Positions 44,905-54,595 are shown, counted from the stretch's first letter. The stretch is 64,000 bases of DNA from Planctomycetaceae bacterium UBA2972 (GCA_002348315.1 DEAW01000174.1:34356-98355); one strand, 5' to 3'. The notes: generated from the sequence alone by a model not told the origin. Program-made: numbers and translations.

Positions 44905-45861
44905 TTACCAGCTAGTACCGAGTTGTTGACGTTGTTCAAGTTTGTACGCTTCGGATCGTATTTTGAGTTCTGCTTCCCAGCCTTCCAGTAGAATTCGTGT
45001 ATCGATGTAGTTGAGAAAACGTACCACCGAGGTGTAACAGACTGCAAGCCAGCATGAGATTGGAAAGAGCCAACGTGCTGTAAAGACGGCACTTTCAATC
45101 GTCCCGGATTCGGTGAATAGTGAGATCGAAAAGAACGTAATCGCTCCATACAAACTAAGCGAGAACATGACGCCTACGAGCATACCAAACATGCTGCGTC
45201 CGACGACATTACCTCCAGTGGCGGCGTGTAACATTTTGCTGCGTTGCGAGAGTGTCATTCCTTTGGAAGGATCACGCCCGGGTCGCTCGAGCAGAATGAT
45301 CTCCAGCATATAAGGGCGACAACCACGAACGAACAGAATCACAATAAAAGTGATCGTGAAAAATGAGATGGAGGCTCCCCGCGATCCTGAATCGTAATTG
45401 AACAACAATATCAGCAGACCCATCATGATGAGTACACCGCGGCGAAGCCCAAAGGCAATGATGATATTCCACAGGCATGACCGGGCATCTTTCATCAACC
45501 CTTTGATGGTCGGCTCTTCATTGAAAATGAGTTTGCTCAGCATCAAGGTGGAGAGGATGGATGCTAAAGGTGCTTCGGTGATGATTAGGAGGACCTGAAG
45601 ATACAAAAACGTCTTAAAACTCAAATCCGAAGTTGTGTATTCCTGTTCGACGATCGACATCGACCCATACGAGGCCAGATTGAATTCGAGCGAGAGAACA
45701 TGACTCAGAAGTAAATCATTGACCAGTAGGATCGGAACGGCAACGACCATAAAGGACAGGAAGATTTGCAGAGGGAACCGTCGAAACACATGAAGTGAAA
45801 TGTCGAGTATTTCACTTTCGGTGCGGTTTCGGATCTGGATATGGGTCTTATCAAATTGCAT
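44905..45861 (-). CDS. Multi-pass membrane protein of the MoxR locus
   Basis: ATG 45861 is chosen because it overlaps the SpoIIM-like stop by 11 bases and gives a cytoplasmic lead-in (MQFDKTHIQIRNRTESEIL); a farther ATG at 45924 would lie well inside that gene. The 318 residues contain about six hydrophobic helices (FLSFMVVAVPILLV; LQVLLIITEAPLASIL; GVLIMMGLLILLF; FFTITFIVILFV; LVGVMFSLSLYGAITFF; FPISCWLAVCYTSVV). I recognise no named domain, but the layout suits the membrane partner found at this place in such operons. Confidence 0.75.
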   Translation of the reverse strand: MQFDKTHIQIRNRTESEILDISLHVFRRFPLQIFLSFMVVAVPILLVNDLLLSHVLSLEFNLASYGSMSIVEQEYTTSDLSFKTFLYLQVLLIITEAPLASILSTLMLSKLIFNEEPTIKGLMKDARSCLWNIIIAFGLRRGVLIMMGLLILLFNYDSGSRGASISFFTITFIVILFVRGCRPYMLEIILLERPGRDPSKGMTLSQRSKMLHAATGGNVVGRSMFGMLVGVMFSLSLYGAITFFSISLFTESGTIESAVFTARWLFPISCWLAVCYTSVVRFLNYIDTRILLEGWEAELKIRSEAYKLEQRQQLGTSW

Positions 45862-46840
45862 GGCGTTCCCCTTTGAACAAACCAAAGCCAACCAGATAAA
45901 CCAGAATAAACAACGTGGATACAATACAAATCGTTAATTTGAAGTTGTAGTGTAAGCCGGAAGGAGAAATGAATCCTTCGATCAGAGCTGCTAAAAAGAA
46001 GAATACAATCGAAACGCCCATAATCGGCATGGACTCCATGCCGGACTTTCTTATTGAAGCACTGCGTGAAAGTCCGTTTGTCTTCACCCATGAGATACCG
46101 AGGCGTAGTCCCGCAGCTGCAGCAAGAACAATAGCAGTCAATTCAAAGGGGCCATGGGCTGTGACGAATTCGACAAAGTTATCCGTCATGGGAACGTCTT
46201 CACGCGCCATATAACCGAAGATCGCTCCGAGGAACGCTGAGTTAAACAGTGTCACCAGTAACCCCGGGATGATCAATATTCCAGTAACAAAACAACTTAA
46301 ACCGATACCGGTGTTGTGATTGGCATAGAAACCGGCCATCATCCCTCCCGCTCCCATCCCACGCTCGTCATCCGCGACCGAGGTAGAGTACATTTCTTCA
46401 AGCGACCAAAGTTGTTCCTGCGTAATGATATCGACGTGGTAATTGGGGAAGATTTCAGTTTCGTAGGCCAGGTAGGCCGATAACAGGAACGTGCCGTAGA
46501 AAAAGACGAACATGAACTGTACGCAGCTATCACGCAGGATTCTACGAGGGACATCGAACACCAATACGTGGAACCAGGCAGCGAATTGGAAGCGTCGTGA
46601 GCGATACAGTCGACTGTGTGCCCGGCCGACGAGTCGATGTAAGTATTCCACCGTCTCGGGAGGTAGGTTGTAGGAATCAGCTAACGCTAAATCAGCGCAG
46701 GCACTGCGATATAGCGATGCAAAACTAGATAACTGCTCCGCAGAAATAGATTTTGTACTACGAGTACTAACCGTATCGCACAGGAATTCAAGTTCCTGCC
46801 ATTGCTGTTGACGTTGAATGAGTAAATCGGCAACTTTCAC
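45851..46840 (-). CDS. SpoIIM-like (DUF95) membrane protein
   Basis: This 329-residue stage II sporulation protein M family member has a long cytoplasmic N-terminal helical domain (about 110 residues), followed by five to six membrane segments. The family motif is TAHGPFELTAIVLAAAAGL, preceded by FLGAIFGYMA. Planctomycetes do not form endospores, so the name only indicates fold; homologues are usual beside MoxR/DUF58/RDD genes. It overlaps the RDD gene by four bases (ATGA) and the next gene by 11. Confidence 0.9.
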   Translation of the reverse strand: MKVADLLIQRQQQWQELEFLCDTVSTRSTKSISAEQLSSFASLYRSACADLALADSYNLPPETVEYLHRLVGRAHSRLYRSRRFQFAAWFHVLVFDVPRRILRDSCVQFMFVFFYGTFLLSAYLAYETEIFPNYHVDIITQEQLWSLEEMYSTSVADDERGMGAGGMMAGFYANHNTGIGLSCFVTGILIIPGLLVTLFNSAFLGAIFGYMAREDVPMTDNFVEFVTAHGPFELTAIVLAAAAGLRLGISWVKTNGLSRSASIRKSGMESMPIMGVSIVFFFLAALIEGFISPSGLHYNFKLTICIVSTLFILVYLVGFGLFKGERHAI

Positions 46841-47847
46841 CGTAGCGTCCCTCCGCTTCTGGGGCGACCCGGCGGGCGGCCTGGCGATTGTAGAGGCTGA
46901 GGTGCCGCTTGACGATATCCCTGCAATTGCACCGGTGCCTGCCCGTATCCGGCAAGGGGTTGTTGAGCAGGCGTGTGATACTGCACTGTCGCAGTTGGAG
47001 TAAGCTGTGCTAATTCCTGCTGAGCGTCCGAAACGAAGGCTCGGTAATACAAGGCCTGTAACAGAAGGTCGGGGTCGAGATGAGTAGGGAGTCCGAGTTC
47101 TTTGGAAAGTGGTTCGGTCAGGTGGGCGGCTATTTCACGCCGTCGGGCATCTGACAGGCGGGGCCGTTGATCGACAAAGTGAGCCAAAGCCTGAGACATC
47201 TCCTGGTCAGCCCGGAAGGTTGGTGGGACGAGTGCAGCGATTTGCAGAATGGCAGGTGACCTGACATCAATCAGTCCATAGGTTGCTTTGCGTTGGTCGA
47301 CGATGACCATCGTACCTGCTACTAAATCACCAATGCGTTGGTAGCGTTTATTCATACTCATGACGATCAATCCCATGATGAATGTGGGGATGATTGCTGA
47401 TTGAAATACGGGACTGTCGCCGAATTCGATTCCGAACATTGCCGGAGTGACTAAGGGATAGGTATCGGCCGTGCGAATCAGATTGCGCATTACAGCCTGC
47501 ATGGCATTGATTGGTTTTCCATCGACTGTAACGGCTCGGATACCCATCATCCGTTTACCGGGGGTTTGCCCGTTCATGTAAGTTTCAAAGACGGCGCCAT
47601 AAAACCAATTGATGACGAAATTAGAGAGAAGAAAGAAGCCGATGCTAACTTCGCCAACTACTTGACCTAATGCAGCGGTGGCGATAAGCAGTGCCACGAT
47701 AATTCCGATACGTATCAGGAAATCGATAAAGAAAGCAGTGGCTCTTTGAAAAGGGCCAGCGACGCTATAGCGAAACGTAATATTCTCCGGCGTCACGATG
47801 GAGATCGTGCCATCAATCGGTTCAATTGCATTATCAAGGTTGGCCAT
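46837..47847 (-). CDS. RDD-family membrane protein
   Basis: This 336-residue protein begins with a cytoplasmic strand, then the RDD core (AFFIDFLIRIGIIVALLIA) with a second helix (FFLLSNFVINWFYGAVF), GQTPGKRMMGIRAV and the loop KRYQRIGDLVAGTMVIVD. The C-terminal 130 residues are soluble and end in a Gln/Pro/Arg-rich tail (PLQSPGRPPGRPRSGGTLR). RDD proteins are associated with ion or small-molecule transport, but here it is the first gene of the MoxR/DUF58 operon. The 299 bases before it are shared with the divergent SDR gene. Confidence 0.88.
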   Translation of the reverse strand: MANLDNAIEPIDGTISIVTPENITFRYSVAGPFQRATAFFIDFLIRIGIIVALLIATAALGQVVGEVSIGFFLLSNFVINWFYGAVFETYMNGQTPGKRMMGIRAVTVDGKPINAMQAVMRNLIRTADTYPLVTPAMFGIEFGDSPVFQSAIIPTFIMGLIVMSMNKRYQRIGDLVAGTMVIVDQRKATYGLIDVRSPAILQIAALVPPTFRADQEMSQALAHFVDQRPRLSDARRREIAAHLTEPLSKELGLPTHLDPDLLLQALYYRAFVSDAQQELAQLTPTATVQYHTPAQQPLAGYGQAPVQLQGYRQAAPQPLQSPGRPPGRPRSGGTLR

Positions 47848-48146
47848 AGCGACGTCAGACTAAATCAACGGGATTTACTGTTGAGTATCCCATCATTATA
47901 GGTGTATTTTCTGTCATTATCTTTAATACGACCACGTTGTGCAATTATTGGATTTACTACAAATCGAAGTTGCCACGGACGTACTTGTAGCAGATTGAGG
48001 CATGGCCCTGTGTAATCTTTGACCAATTCCACTGCCCTGTCTTGAAAAGGGGCCTGTCGGGGATTAAACAAGGACTATGAACTTAGTATTTACCAGGGTG
48101 GATGCAGCGTTGTTTCACTCGGAGTTAGAAGAACCATAAAGAGCGA
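47848..48146. other. Divergent promoter region between RDD operon and SDR gene
   Basis: These 299 bases hold the promoters of the minus-strand RDD/MoxR operon and the plus-strand SDR gene. No RNA gene, reading frame of note or strong repeat was found. Confidence 0.45.
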
Positions 48147-48884
48147 ATGACTATGAGACTTGAAGGGAAAACCGCTGTGATCACCGGAGGTGGTACAGGG
48201 ATTGGAGAAGGAATTGCCAAGGCGTTTGCGGCAGAAGGTTGCCGAGTGGTAATTGCCGGCCGTCGGGAAGAGCCGTTAAAGCAAGTAGCAGATGATTGGA
48301 CAGGTGCCGGGTCTGTTGAATATCACACCATGGATGTTTCCTGCCTCAACAGCGTACAGGAATTCTTTGACTGGGTCGCCGATAGCGTGGGGCAGGTTGA
48401 TATCCTCGTGAATTCTGCTGGAACGAATATTCCGAATCGCACGATTGCTGAGATGAATCCGGAACAATGGGATCAGGTCATGGCGATTAATGCCAGCGGT
48501 GCTTATTACACGATGTATGCGATCCTGCCTCAGATGAGAGAACGAGGAGATGGGATTGTGATTAATATCTCCTCAATTTCCGGGATTCGATCGACGGCAC
48601 TGGGAGGCGTTGCCTATTCGGCTTCGAAATTTGCAATGGCTGCGTTAGGCATTGCGAGCTCCAATGAAGCCAACGTTGACGGTGTCCGTATCACCAATAT
48701 CTATCCAGGTGAAGTCGAGACGCCGATCCTCGAGAAACGTCCCAACCCGGTAACCGATGAGCATCGTGCACGAATGCTGCAGCCGGAAGACCTGGGGCAT
48801 CTGGCGTTATCGATTGCAACCTTACCAGCTCGAGCACACGTACCTGAAGTGACGATCAAACCGCTGAGTCAGGAGTTTATGTAA
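48147..48884 (+). CDS. Short-chain dehydrogenase/reductase
   Basis: This 245-residue classical SDR has the cofactor motif TGGGTGIGEGIAKAF (TGxxxGxG), an arginine pair after the second strand (AGRREE) that favours NADP, the structural motif NSAG, catalytic Ser in NISSISG and YSASKF with the YxxxK pair. YPGEVETPIL follows as usual. A second ATG two codons in (48153) is also possible. It is transcribed alone, ending at a strong terminator. Substrate unknown. Confidence 0.93.
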   Translation: MTMRLEGKTAVITGGGTGIGEGIAKAFAAEGCRVVIAGRREEPLKQVADDWTGAGSVEYHTMDVSCLNSVQEFFDWVADSVGQVDILVNSAGTNIPNRTIAEMNPEQWDQVMAINASGAYYTMYAILPQMRERGDGIVINISSISGIRSTALGGVAYSASKFAMAALGIASSNEANVDGVRITNIYPGEVETPILEKRPNPVTDEHRARMLQPEDLGHLALSIATLPARAHVPEVTIKPLSQEFM

Positions 48885-48960
48885 ACCAGGACTTAACCGA
48901 CGTTGGATTGGAACTAACACCTCGAACTAAAACAAAACAAAGTCCAGCAGTTGTTTCCAT

Positions 48961-48995
48961 AAAAAAAGCCCGTGAACTGCTCACGGGCTTTTTTG
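48961..48995. terminator. Bidirectional rho-independent terminator
   Basis: AGCCCGTGA (48967-48975) and TCACGGGCT (48981-48989) form a perfect 9-base GC-rich stem with a five-base loop, flanked by seven A on the left and six T on the right. It therefore ends the SDR transcript on the plus strand and the korA-korB transcript on the minus strand, between two convergent genes. Confidence 0.92.
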
Positions 48996-49008
48996 TATGG
49001 TATAGATC

Positions 49009-50025
49009 TTATTCAACTTCCCAGGTATTTCCGGAGTTGAACAGATCATTAAGCTTTGCATCTGGTGCTGCCTCCTGAGCAGCTGCGACCTGATCATTGA
49101 GCTGATCGTCATAGACCGGAGCGTCAATCGCACGGAAGACTCCAATCGCTTCCGGGAATTCCGGTTGATGCATTCGTGACAGCAGGTAAGCCAAAGTCGG
49201 CTCCGGTGATTTTTCATCGTGGAATAGAAGATCATCTTCAGCGATTCCGTTACCCAATTCAACGACTTCCGGATCCAGTCCATTCAGGCGAATCCCTTTG
49301 TTGCTTTCAGCTCCAAAGATCAACGGCTTACCATGTTCAATCTCAATCACATTGTCCTGTTTGGTTTTACGATCGGTTGCGTACTTCCAGGCACCGTCGT
49401 TAAAGATATTACAGTTCTGGTAGACCTCGATAAAGGAAGCTCCCTGATGTTCAGCGGCTCGTTGTAGCGTTGCTGAGAGATGCTTTGCATTCGTGTCGAT
49501 ACTGCGAGCAATAAATGTAGCACCACAACCTACAGCGACTGACAATGGGGTGAGTGGATTGTCCAGGGATCCCATCGGCGTACTTTTTGTCACCTTTCCG
49601 ATTTCGGAAGTTGGTGAGTACTGTCCTTTGGTGAGGCCGTAAATTCGGTTGTTAAACAACACGATATTAATGTTCACATTTCGGCGAATGGCGTGCATCA
49701 GGTGGTTTCCACCGATACTTAAAGCATCACCGTCACCAGTAATCACCCAAACCTGAAGGTCGGGCCGGGCTGATTTGAGGCCTGTAGCAAAAGCCGGGGC
49801 TCGTCCGTGAATCGAGTGCATGCCGTAGGTCGACATGTAATAAGGAAAGCGGCTGGAGCAACCAATGCCGGAGATGAAAGCGGTCTTTTCACGAGGGAAT
49901 CCCTGTGCAGCGAGTGCTTTCTTCATTTGTGCCAGAATGGAGTAGTCTCCACATCCCGGACACCAACGAACGTCCTGATCGCTGCCGAAGTCAGCAGCCT
50001 TTAGTACTGGTAGTTCTGTACTCAT
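49009..50025 (-). CDS. korB: 2-oxoacid:ferredoxin oxidoreductase, beta subunit
   Basis: This 338-residue thiamine-diphosphate subunit, with KorA, oxidises 2-oxoglutarate (or another 2-oxoacid) to an acyl-CoA while reducing ferredoxin. WCPGCGDYSI gives the cluster-type cysteines, GDGDALSIGGNHLMHA binds thiamine diphosphate and Mg, and NNRIYGLTKGQYSPTS follows. The C-terminal extension ends in an Ala/Glu-rich tail. It lies 42 bases after korA and terminates at the hairpin at 48961-48995. Substrate specificity (2-oxoglutarate against pyruvate) is inferred from the two-subunit form. Confidence 0.92.
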   Translation of the reverse strand: MSTELPVLKAADFGSDQDVRWCPGCGDYSILAQMKKALAAQGFPREKTAFISGIGCSSRFPYYMSTYGMHSIHGRAPAFATGLKSARPDLQVWVITGDGDALSIGGNHLMHAIRRNVNINIVLFNNRIYGLTKGQYSPTSEIGKVTKSTPMGSLDNPLTPLSVAVGCGATFIARSIDTNAKHLSATLQRAAEHQGASFIEVYQNCNIFNDGAWKYATDRKTKQDNVIEIEHGKPLIFGAESNKGIRLNGLDPEVVELGNGIAEDDLLFHDEKSPEPTLAYLLSRMHQPEFPEAIGVFRAIDAPVYDDQLNDQVAAAQEAAPDAKLNDLFNSGNTWEVE

Positions 50026-50067
50026 TGAGTTTTACCTAAAATGCGTTGTAACGGCGATCACCTTGAC

Positions 50068-51906
50068 TTAGGCGAGCATCTCTTTGAATTGTTCGGTGAG
50101 TTCTGAGACGGTAAACGGACGCCCCTTCAGTTTATGAATTCCTTCGGAAGTTACGCCGTAGGTAGACGAGATAATCTTCTGCAGTTGTCCGAGGTTTAAT
50201 TCGGGGATGACAATCTTCTTGAAGTTACCCAGTAATGTGCCTAAGTTGCGGGGGAACGGATTGATGAATCTTAGGTGAGCATGTGAGATACTCAGCCCGT
50301 CTGCCTGACATTGCGATACTGCGGTTGTGCAGGCACCATAAGTACCTCCCCAACTGAGCACCAACAAGTCTCCGGATTCTTCTCCATCCACTTCCAGTTC
50401 CGGAATGAAGTCCGCGATCCTGTCGATCTTTTCCTGACGGATCTTACACATGAATTCGTGATTGTCAGGGTCATAACTGACGTTTCCGGTTTCGTGGTCC
50501 TTTTCCAATCCACCAATTCGGTGTTCCAGCCCTTTGGTTCCGGGCAGAGCCCATGGGCGAGACAGATTTTCATCTCGTTTATACGGGAGGAATGGAGGAT
50601 CGTCTTCACTGCGTTCCCCGGGGTGTACGATTTCAATTTTTTCGATCGCATCATAATCCGGAATTTTCCAGGGTTCTGCTCCATTGGCAATATAACCGTC
50701 AGAAAGAACCATCACCGGGCACATGAATTTCGCCGCGACTCGCCAGGCGTCGATTGCTGCATCGAAGCAATCAGCAGGACTTCGAGCGGCAATTAAAGGC
50801 AGTGGAGACTCCCCGTTTCGTCCGTACATGCACTGCAGCAGGTCAGATTGTTCAGTCTTTGTTGGTAGGCCGGTACTGGGACCACCACGCTGAATGTTGA
50901 TAATCAACATCGGTAATTCCAGAATCATTCCCAGGCCCATCGCTTCACCTTTGAGAGCGATTCCCGGACCACTGGATGTGGTGATCGACATGTGTCCGCC
51001 GAAGGCAGCTCCAATCGTGGCACACACCGCAGCGATCTCGTCTTCAGCCTGAAATGTTCGCACACCAAACTTCTTGTGCTTACTCAATTCGTGAAGAATA
51101 TCGGAAGCCGGTGTAATCGGATACGAGCCAAGGAACAAATCTTTATCACTCAACTTGGCTGCGGCGATACAGCCCCAGGCTAATGCCTGATTGCCCATGA
51201 TGTTTTTGTAGGTACCTGGTTCGAGCTTTGCTTTTTCGACCTGGTAGGTACTGATGGCCGCTTCGGTCGTTTCACCGTAGTTATATCCGGCCTTCAGTGC
51301 TTTTTCGTTGGCAGCGGCAATATCTGGTTTGCTGCCGAATTTGGCATTGATGAAATCCAGTGTTGGCTGGAGATCACGATTATAGAGCCAGTAGACGAAT
51401 CCCATAGCAAAGAAGTTCTTACAGCGGTCAGCAAATTTATTGCTTAGGTCAAGTTCTTCAACCGCAGTTCGGGTCAGGAGTGTCATCTTGATTTTGATGA
51501 CCCGGTACTGATCCATTTCAGGATCATCGAGTGGATTGGATTCGAGTTTTGCCAGTCGGAATTCTTTATCGACGAAGTTATCTTCATTGACCACTAGCAG
51601 GCCACCAGATCGCAGGTCACTGAGGTTGGTTACCAGCGCGGCCGGGTTCATGACGACAAGCGTGTCGACTTGGTCACCAGGGGTAAAGATATCTTCAGAT
51701 GCAAACTGGACTTGAAAACCGGAGACACCGGCACGTGTACCACGTGGTGCCCGGATTTCCGCAGGGAAGTCAGGGAAGGTAGCTACGTCATTTCCAGCCA
51801 GAGCCGAAGTGTTGGTTAACTGAGTACCGGTAAGTTGCATCCCATCGCCGGAGTCACCAGCAAATCGGATAGTTGCGCGGGAGATATTTTCTACTGTTGA
51901 TGCCAT
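50068..51906 (-). CDS. korA: 2-oxoacid:ferredoxin oxidoreductase, fused gamma-alpha subunit
   Basis: This 612-residue protein has the gamma domain at residues 1 to about 195 (RFAGDSGDGMQLTGTQL; DTLVVMNPAALV). A linker then leads to the alpha domain (GNQALAWGCIAAAKL; YPITPASDIL; FQAEDEIAAVCATIGAAFGG; TTSSGPGIALKGEAMGLG; QRGGPSTGLPTKTEQSDLLQ). The C-terminal part reads LLVLSWGGTYGAC and FKKIVIPELNLGQL. This fused form pairs with the beta subunit as a heterodimer or its dimer, as in Hydrogenobacter and many aerobes. A 436-base gap without genes precedes it and must hold the promoter. Confidence 0.93.
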   Translation of the reverse strand: MASTVENISRATIRFAGDSGDGMQLTGTQLTNTSALAGNDVATFPDFPAEIRAPRGTRAGVSGFQVQFASEDIFTPGDQVDTLVVMNPAALVTNLSDLRSGGLLVVNEDNFVDKEFRLAKLESNPLDDPEMDQYRVIKIKMTLLTRTAVEELDLSNKFADRCKNFFAMGFVYWLYNRDLQPTLDFINAKFGSKPDIAAANEKALKAGYNYGETTEAAISTYQVEKAKLEPGTYKNIMGNQALAWGCIAAAKLSDKDLFLGSYPITPASDILHELSKHKKFGVRTFQAEDEIAAVCATIGAAFGGHMSITTSSGPGIALKGEAMGLGMILELPMLIINIQRGGPSTGLPTKTEQSDLLQCMYGRNGESPLPLIAARSPADCFDAAIDAWRVAAKFMCPVMVLSDGYIANGAEPWKIPDYDAIEKIEIVHPGERSEDDPPFLPYKRDENLSRPWALPGTKGLEHRIGGLEKDHETGNVSYDPDNHEFMCKIRQEKIDRIADFIPELEVDGEESGDLLVLSWGGTYGACTTAVSQCQADGLSISHAHLRFINPFPRNLGTLLGNFKKIVIPELNLGQLQKIISSTYGVTSEGIHKLKGRPFTVSELTEQFKEMLA

Positions 51907-52342
51907 TGGATCTTTTATCGTAAGAGCTAAATCTCAGGAGTCACGGTGTACTTTGAGAATATCCGGTCACAGGCCATTTAAGTGTCTTGAGAGACGGAGA
52001 AAATGAGGCTGCATAAAGCATGCAGGGCTTTGGCTATTCGCTGATCACCACTCCGTTTTCTATAACCATGTCTAATGTTTGTCTTGGTCAAAAGAGTTTC
52101 TCCGAAAACCAGAATTCTCTTCCTCAATAGGTGCTTTTACAAGCTACCTATAGGCGCATAAAGTTTACACCATATTAATTGAAATTTACCACCCCAAGGT
52201 ATTTGATAATACTGCCGATACCAAAGAATTAGAGAGTTTTTGGCGTTTGATTTGAAACGCTGAAAACGGGATTAGTCTGACCTGCCACGCGACTAAAATT
52301 AGCGTCACTAATACAAGGAAGTGAGAGCTGGATTCCCGCTGA
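51907..52342. other. Intergenic region upstream of korA
   Basis: These 436 bases lie between the korA start and the end of the hypothetical gene at 52343. I see no convincing reading frame, tRNA or repeat. The region is AT-rich in its middle and should contain the korA promoter on the minus strand, but I found no pair of hexamers worth reporting. A small stem ATTAG/CTAAT around CGTCA near 52300 could be the end of the upstream transcript. Confidence 0.5.
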
Positions 52343-53164
52343 TTAGCCGGGCTCTTTATAGAATTTGGAGAGTTCTACAGTATCTCTTGCATCGTCCTCA
52401 ATGAGCTTCATGCGTTGTGTCAATTGATCCACTTTTCGTTCCAGTAACAGGATCCGATTGATAGATTCCTCTGCCTGTTTTGGTCGAGGGACTTTAGGGT
52501 AGCCGAGTTGACGCTGTAGTGCAGCAAACAGAAACATTGGCTCCTTTTGACGATTCGCCAAGGCAATACGTCCTTCTTGATCCCCAAACAACATGGCTTG
52601 TTCGGGTTGGGCGGTTTCAGCGCCTCGGGATTGTTTGTTCGATAGATGCCAACTGCGTACGTAGATCAGGTCTGCCAGATCCACGATTCCAATCTGTCGC
52701 CGTACGACCAGGATCCAATCTTTCCAGTCAGCGTCATAGATCGGATCACCACTGATGGCTTTGAGGCCGGCATCATATTTCAAGCGATTGTGACAAAGGC
52801 ACTCGAGCTGAAACATAAACAGCCCTGTTCGTGTAGGAGACTCCGCTCGGTATTCAGCTTCGCTCTTGAGTACTTCCACCGCAGTTCGCAAATCGAATTG
52901 GCCGTCATCACTTTCAGCTTCTTCCATGAGATAAGTTTGGAAGGGCGTAAAGTAATGCCCGAGTTGCATCATAGCGGGATACAGGGTGCCGCTGTGACAA
53001 AGTTCAGCCAGCATATAATCCAATGCCATAGGGAGTTTGGTCGTTGCCAGAACTTCATCACGAACCTGTTGAATGACATCCTGCAATGGAATTCGCTGAG
53101 GTAAACGTTCTCCGACAACCTTAAAAAAGTAGGCCTGTTCGATGTATTCTTCACGTTTTAGCAT
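52343..53164 (-). CDS. Conserved-looking hypothetical protein with C-terminal coiled coil
   Basis: The second in-frame ATG (53164; MLKREEYIEQAYFFKVVGER) is preferred over 53176; this gives 273 residues. The protein is soluble, mixed helical, with no signal peptide. It has two cysteine-containing helices (LECLCHNRLKYDAG) and a terminal coiled coil (ESINRILLLERKVDQLTQRM). I do not recognise a domain. It is transcribed divergently from ribBA. Confidence 0.65.
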   Translation of the reverse strand: MLKREEYIEQAYFFKVVGERLPQRIPLQDVIQQVRDEVLATTKLPMALDYMLAELCHSGTLYPAMMQLGHYFTPFQTYLMEEAESDDGQFDLRTAVEVLKSEAEYRAESPTRTGLFMFQLECLCHNRLKYDAGLKAISGDPIYDADWKDWILVVRRQIGIVDLADLIYVRSWHLSNKQSRGAETAQPEQAMLFGDQEGRIALANRQKEPMFLFAALQRQLGYPKVPRPKQAEESINRILLLERKVDQLTQRMKLIEDDARDTVELSKFYKEPG

Positions 53165-53303
53165 GTTGCTTTGCAAGAGCTTCTCACCGCATTTCGGGGG
53201 GGTAATTTCCGTGTATTTGGAATAATCGGAACTCGATAAGCATTCACTATTTGCTTCTCATTATTCTACATATTAGCCCCTCAGCAAAGAGTCAAACGAC
53301 ACC

Positions 53304-53309
53304 TATAAT
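53304..53309 (+). promoter_or_regulatory. Possible -10 element of ribBA
   Basis: A perfect TATAAT stands 78 bases before ATG 53387. The matching -35 position is weak. There is no FMN-riboswitch-like conserved block in the leader. Confidence 0.3.
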
Positions 53310-53386
53310 CTGATATTAGAAGCTGTTACTCGATACTTGTAAAAATCGTAACAGTCTGGCAAGCCTTTCAAAGGAACGAATACCAA

Positions 53387-54595
53387 ATGTTTGTAGAGTT
53401 TTCATCGGTTGAGGAAACGGTTGATGCGATCGCTCGCGGCGAAGTGGTCATTGTCGTGGATGCGGAAGATCGCGAAAACGAAGGTGATTACATTTGTGCT
53501 GCTGAGAAAGCAACGCCCGAGTCGATGAACCTGGTTCTTAGTGGACGCGGAGATTTTTGTTTATCCGTGCTACCTGAGACTGCTGAACGGCTCGAGATTG
53601 TACCCATCGTTGACTCCAACAGCACTAAACTCGGTACTGCGTTTATGACGCCGTTGGACCATGTGGATTGTCGTACTGGCGTCACCGCTTATGAACGATA
53701 CTTAACGGTCAAGGCCATCGCCGATCCACAAAGTCGTCCTGGTGACTTCGTTCGTCCGGGCCATGTACACACATTGGTTGCCAAGCAAGGTGGCGTCTTA
53801 CGCCGTGCAGGCCATACCGAAGCAAGTGTGGATTTGGTACGAATGGCAGGGTTAAATCCAGCCGCCGTCCTTTGTGAAATCCTGGACGAAACGGGTAATC
53901 GAGCCTCACGAGATGATTTGCTGAAACTGGCTCAGCAGCAAAATCTAAAAATCATCTCCATAGAACAACTGATTGCACATCGTCGTGTTAGCGAAAAACT
54001 GGTTCATCGAACTGCCGAAGCTAAGCTTCCAACAAAGTATGGTGATTTTGACATCATCGTTTACGGTGTTGATTTCGAAGACGTTGAGCCGGTAGTAATC
54101 TGTATGGGCGATTTGGCCAACGCGGATGAGGCACCTCTGGTCCGTATGCACTCGAGCTGCTTTACCGGAGATGTATTGACGAGCCTGCGATGCGACTGCG
54201 GAGATCAGTTGCACCTGGCCTTGCAAATGATCAGCAAAAATGAATGTGGAACCGTAGTTTATCTGCCTCAGGAAGGTCGAGGTATCGGATTGGCAGAAAA
54301 AATCAAGGCTTATTCGCTTCAGGAACAGGGACTTGATACCGTTGAAGCAAACCATGCATTAGGACATGCTGCTGACATGCGAGATTACGGAGTAGGCCTG
54401 CAGATTCTCAAGGATCTGGGACTGACGCAGCTGAAACTCTTAACCAACAATCCTAAAAAGATAGAAGCTTTCAACCTGCGAGGCTACAACGTGCAGGTGG
54501 TCGATCAGGTACCCATCGTAAGTGAAGCGAACGAGCACAACGAAAAGTATCTTGAGACCAAGCGAGACAAGATGGGGCACCGCTTCCCTCGCTAG
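53387..54595 (+). CDS. ribBA: Bifunctional DHBP synthase / GTP cyclohydrolase II
   Basis: This 402-residue enzyme supplies both precursors of riboflavin. Residues 1 to about 200 make 3,4-dihydroxy-2-butanone-4-phosphate: DAEDRENEGDY, RPGDFVRPGHVH and GVLRRAGHTEASVDL. Residues about 205-400 are GTP cyclohydrolase II with the zinc motif CFTGDVLTSLRCDCGDQ (C-x10-CxC), YLPQEGRGIGLAEKI and LLTNNPKKIEAF. Length is normal for RibBA. It stands alone, convergent with the thioredoxin lipoprotein gene 14 bases on. Confidence 0.96.
   Translation: MFVEFSSVEETVDAIARGEVVIVVDAEDRENEGDYICAAEKATPESMNLVLSGRGDFCLSVLPETAERLEIVPIVDSNSTKLGTAFMTPLDHVDCRTGVTAYERYLTVKAIADPQSRPGDFVRPGHVHTLVAKQGGVLRRAGHTEASVDLVRMAGLNPAAVLCEILDETGNRASRDDLLKLAQQQNLKIISIEQLIAHRRVSEKLVHRTAEAKLPTKYGDFDIIVYGVDFEDVEPVVICMGDLANADEAPLVRMHSSCFTGDVLTSLRCDCGDQLHLALQMISKNECGTVVYLPQEGRGIGLAEKIKAYSLQEQGLDTVEANHALGHAADMRDYGVGLQILKDLGLTQLKLLTNNPKKIEAFNLRGYNVQVVDQVPIVSEANEHNEKYLETKRDKMGHRFPR

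Noticed and set aside
45851..46840. Sporulation function from the SpoIIM-like gene
   Set aside because: The family is common beside MoxR/DUF58 genes in non-sporulating bacteria; no other sporulation gene is present.
50311..50796. 161-codon plus-strand frame inside korA
   Set aside because: KorA motifs run through the region on the other strand and the plus-strand translation has no domain.
53177..53386. Possible FMN riboswitch before ribBA
   Set aside because: The leader lacks the conserved FMN-element blocks and a matching stem series; only a TATAAT-like hexamer is seen.
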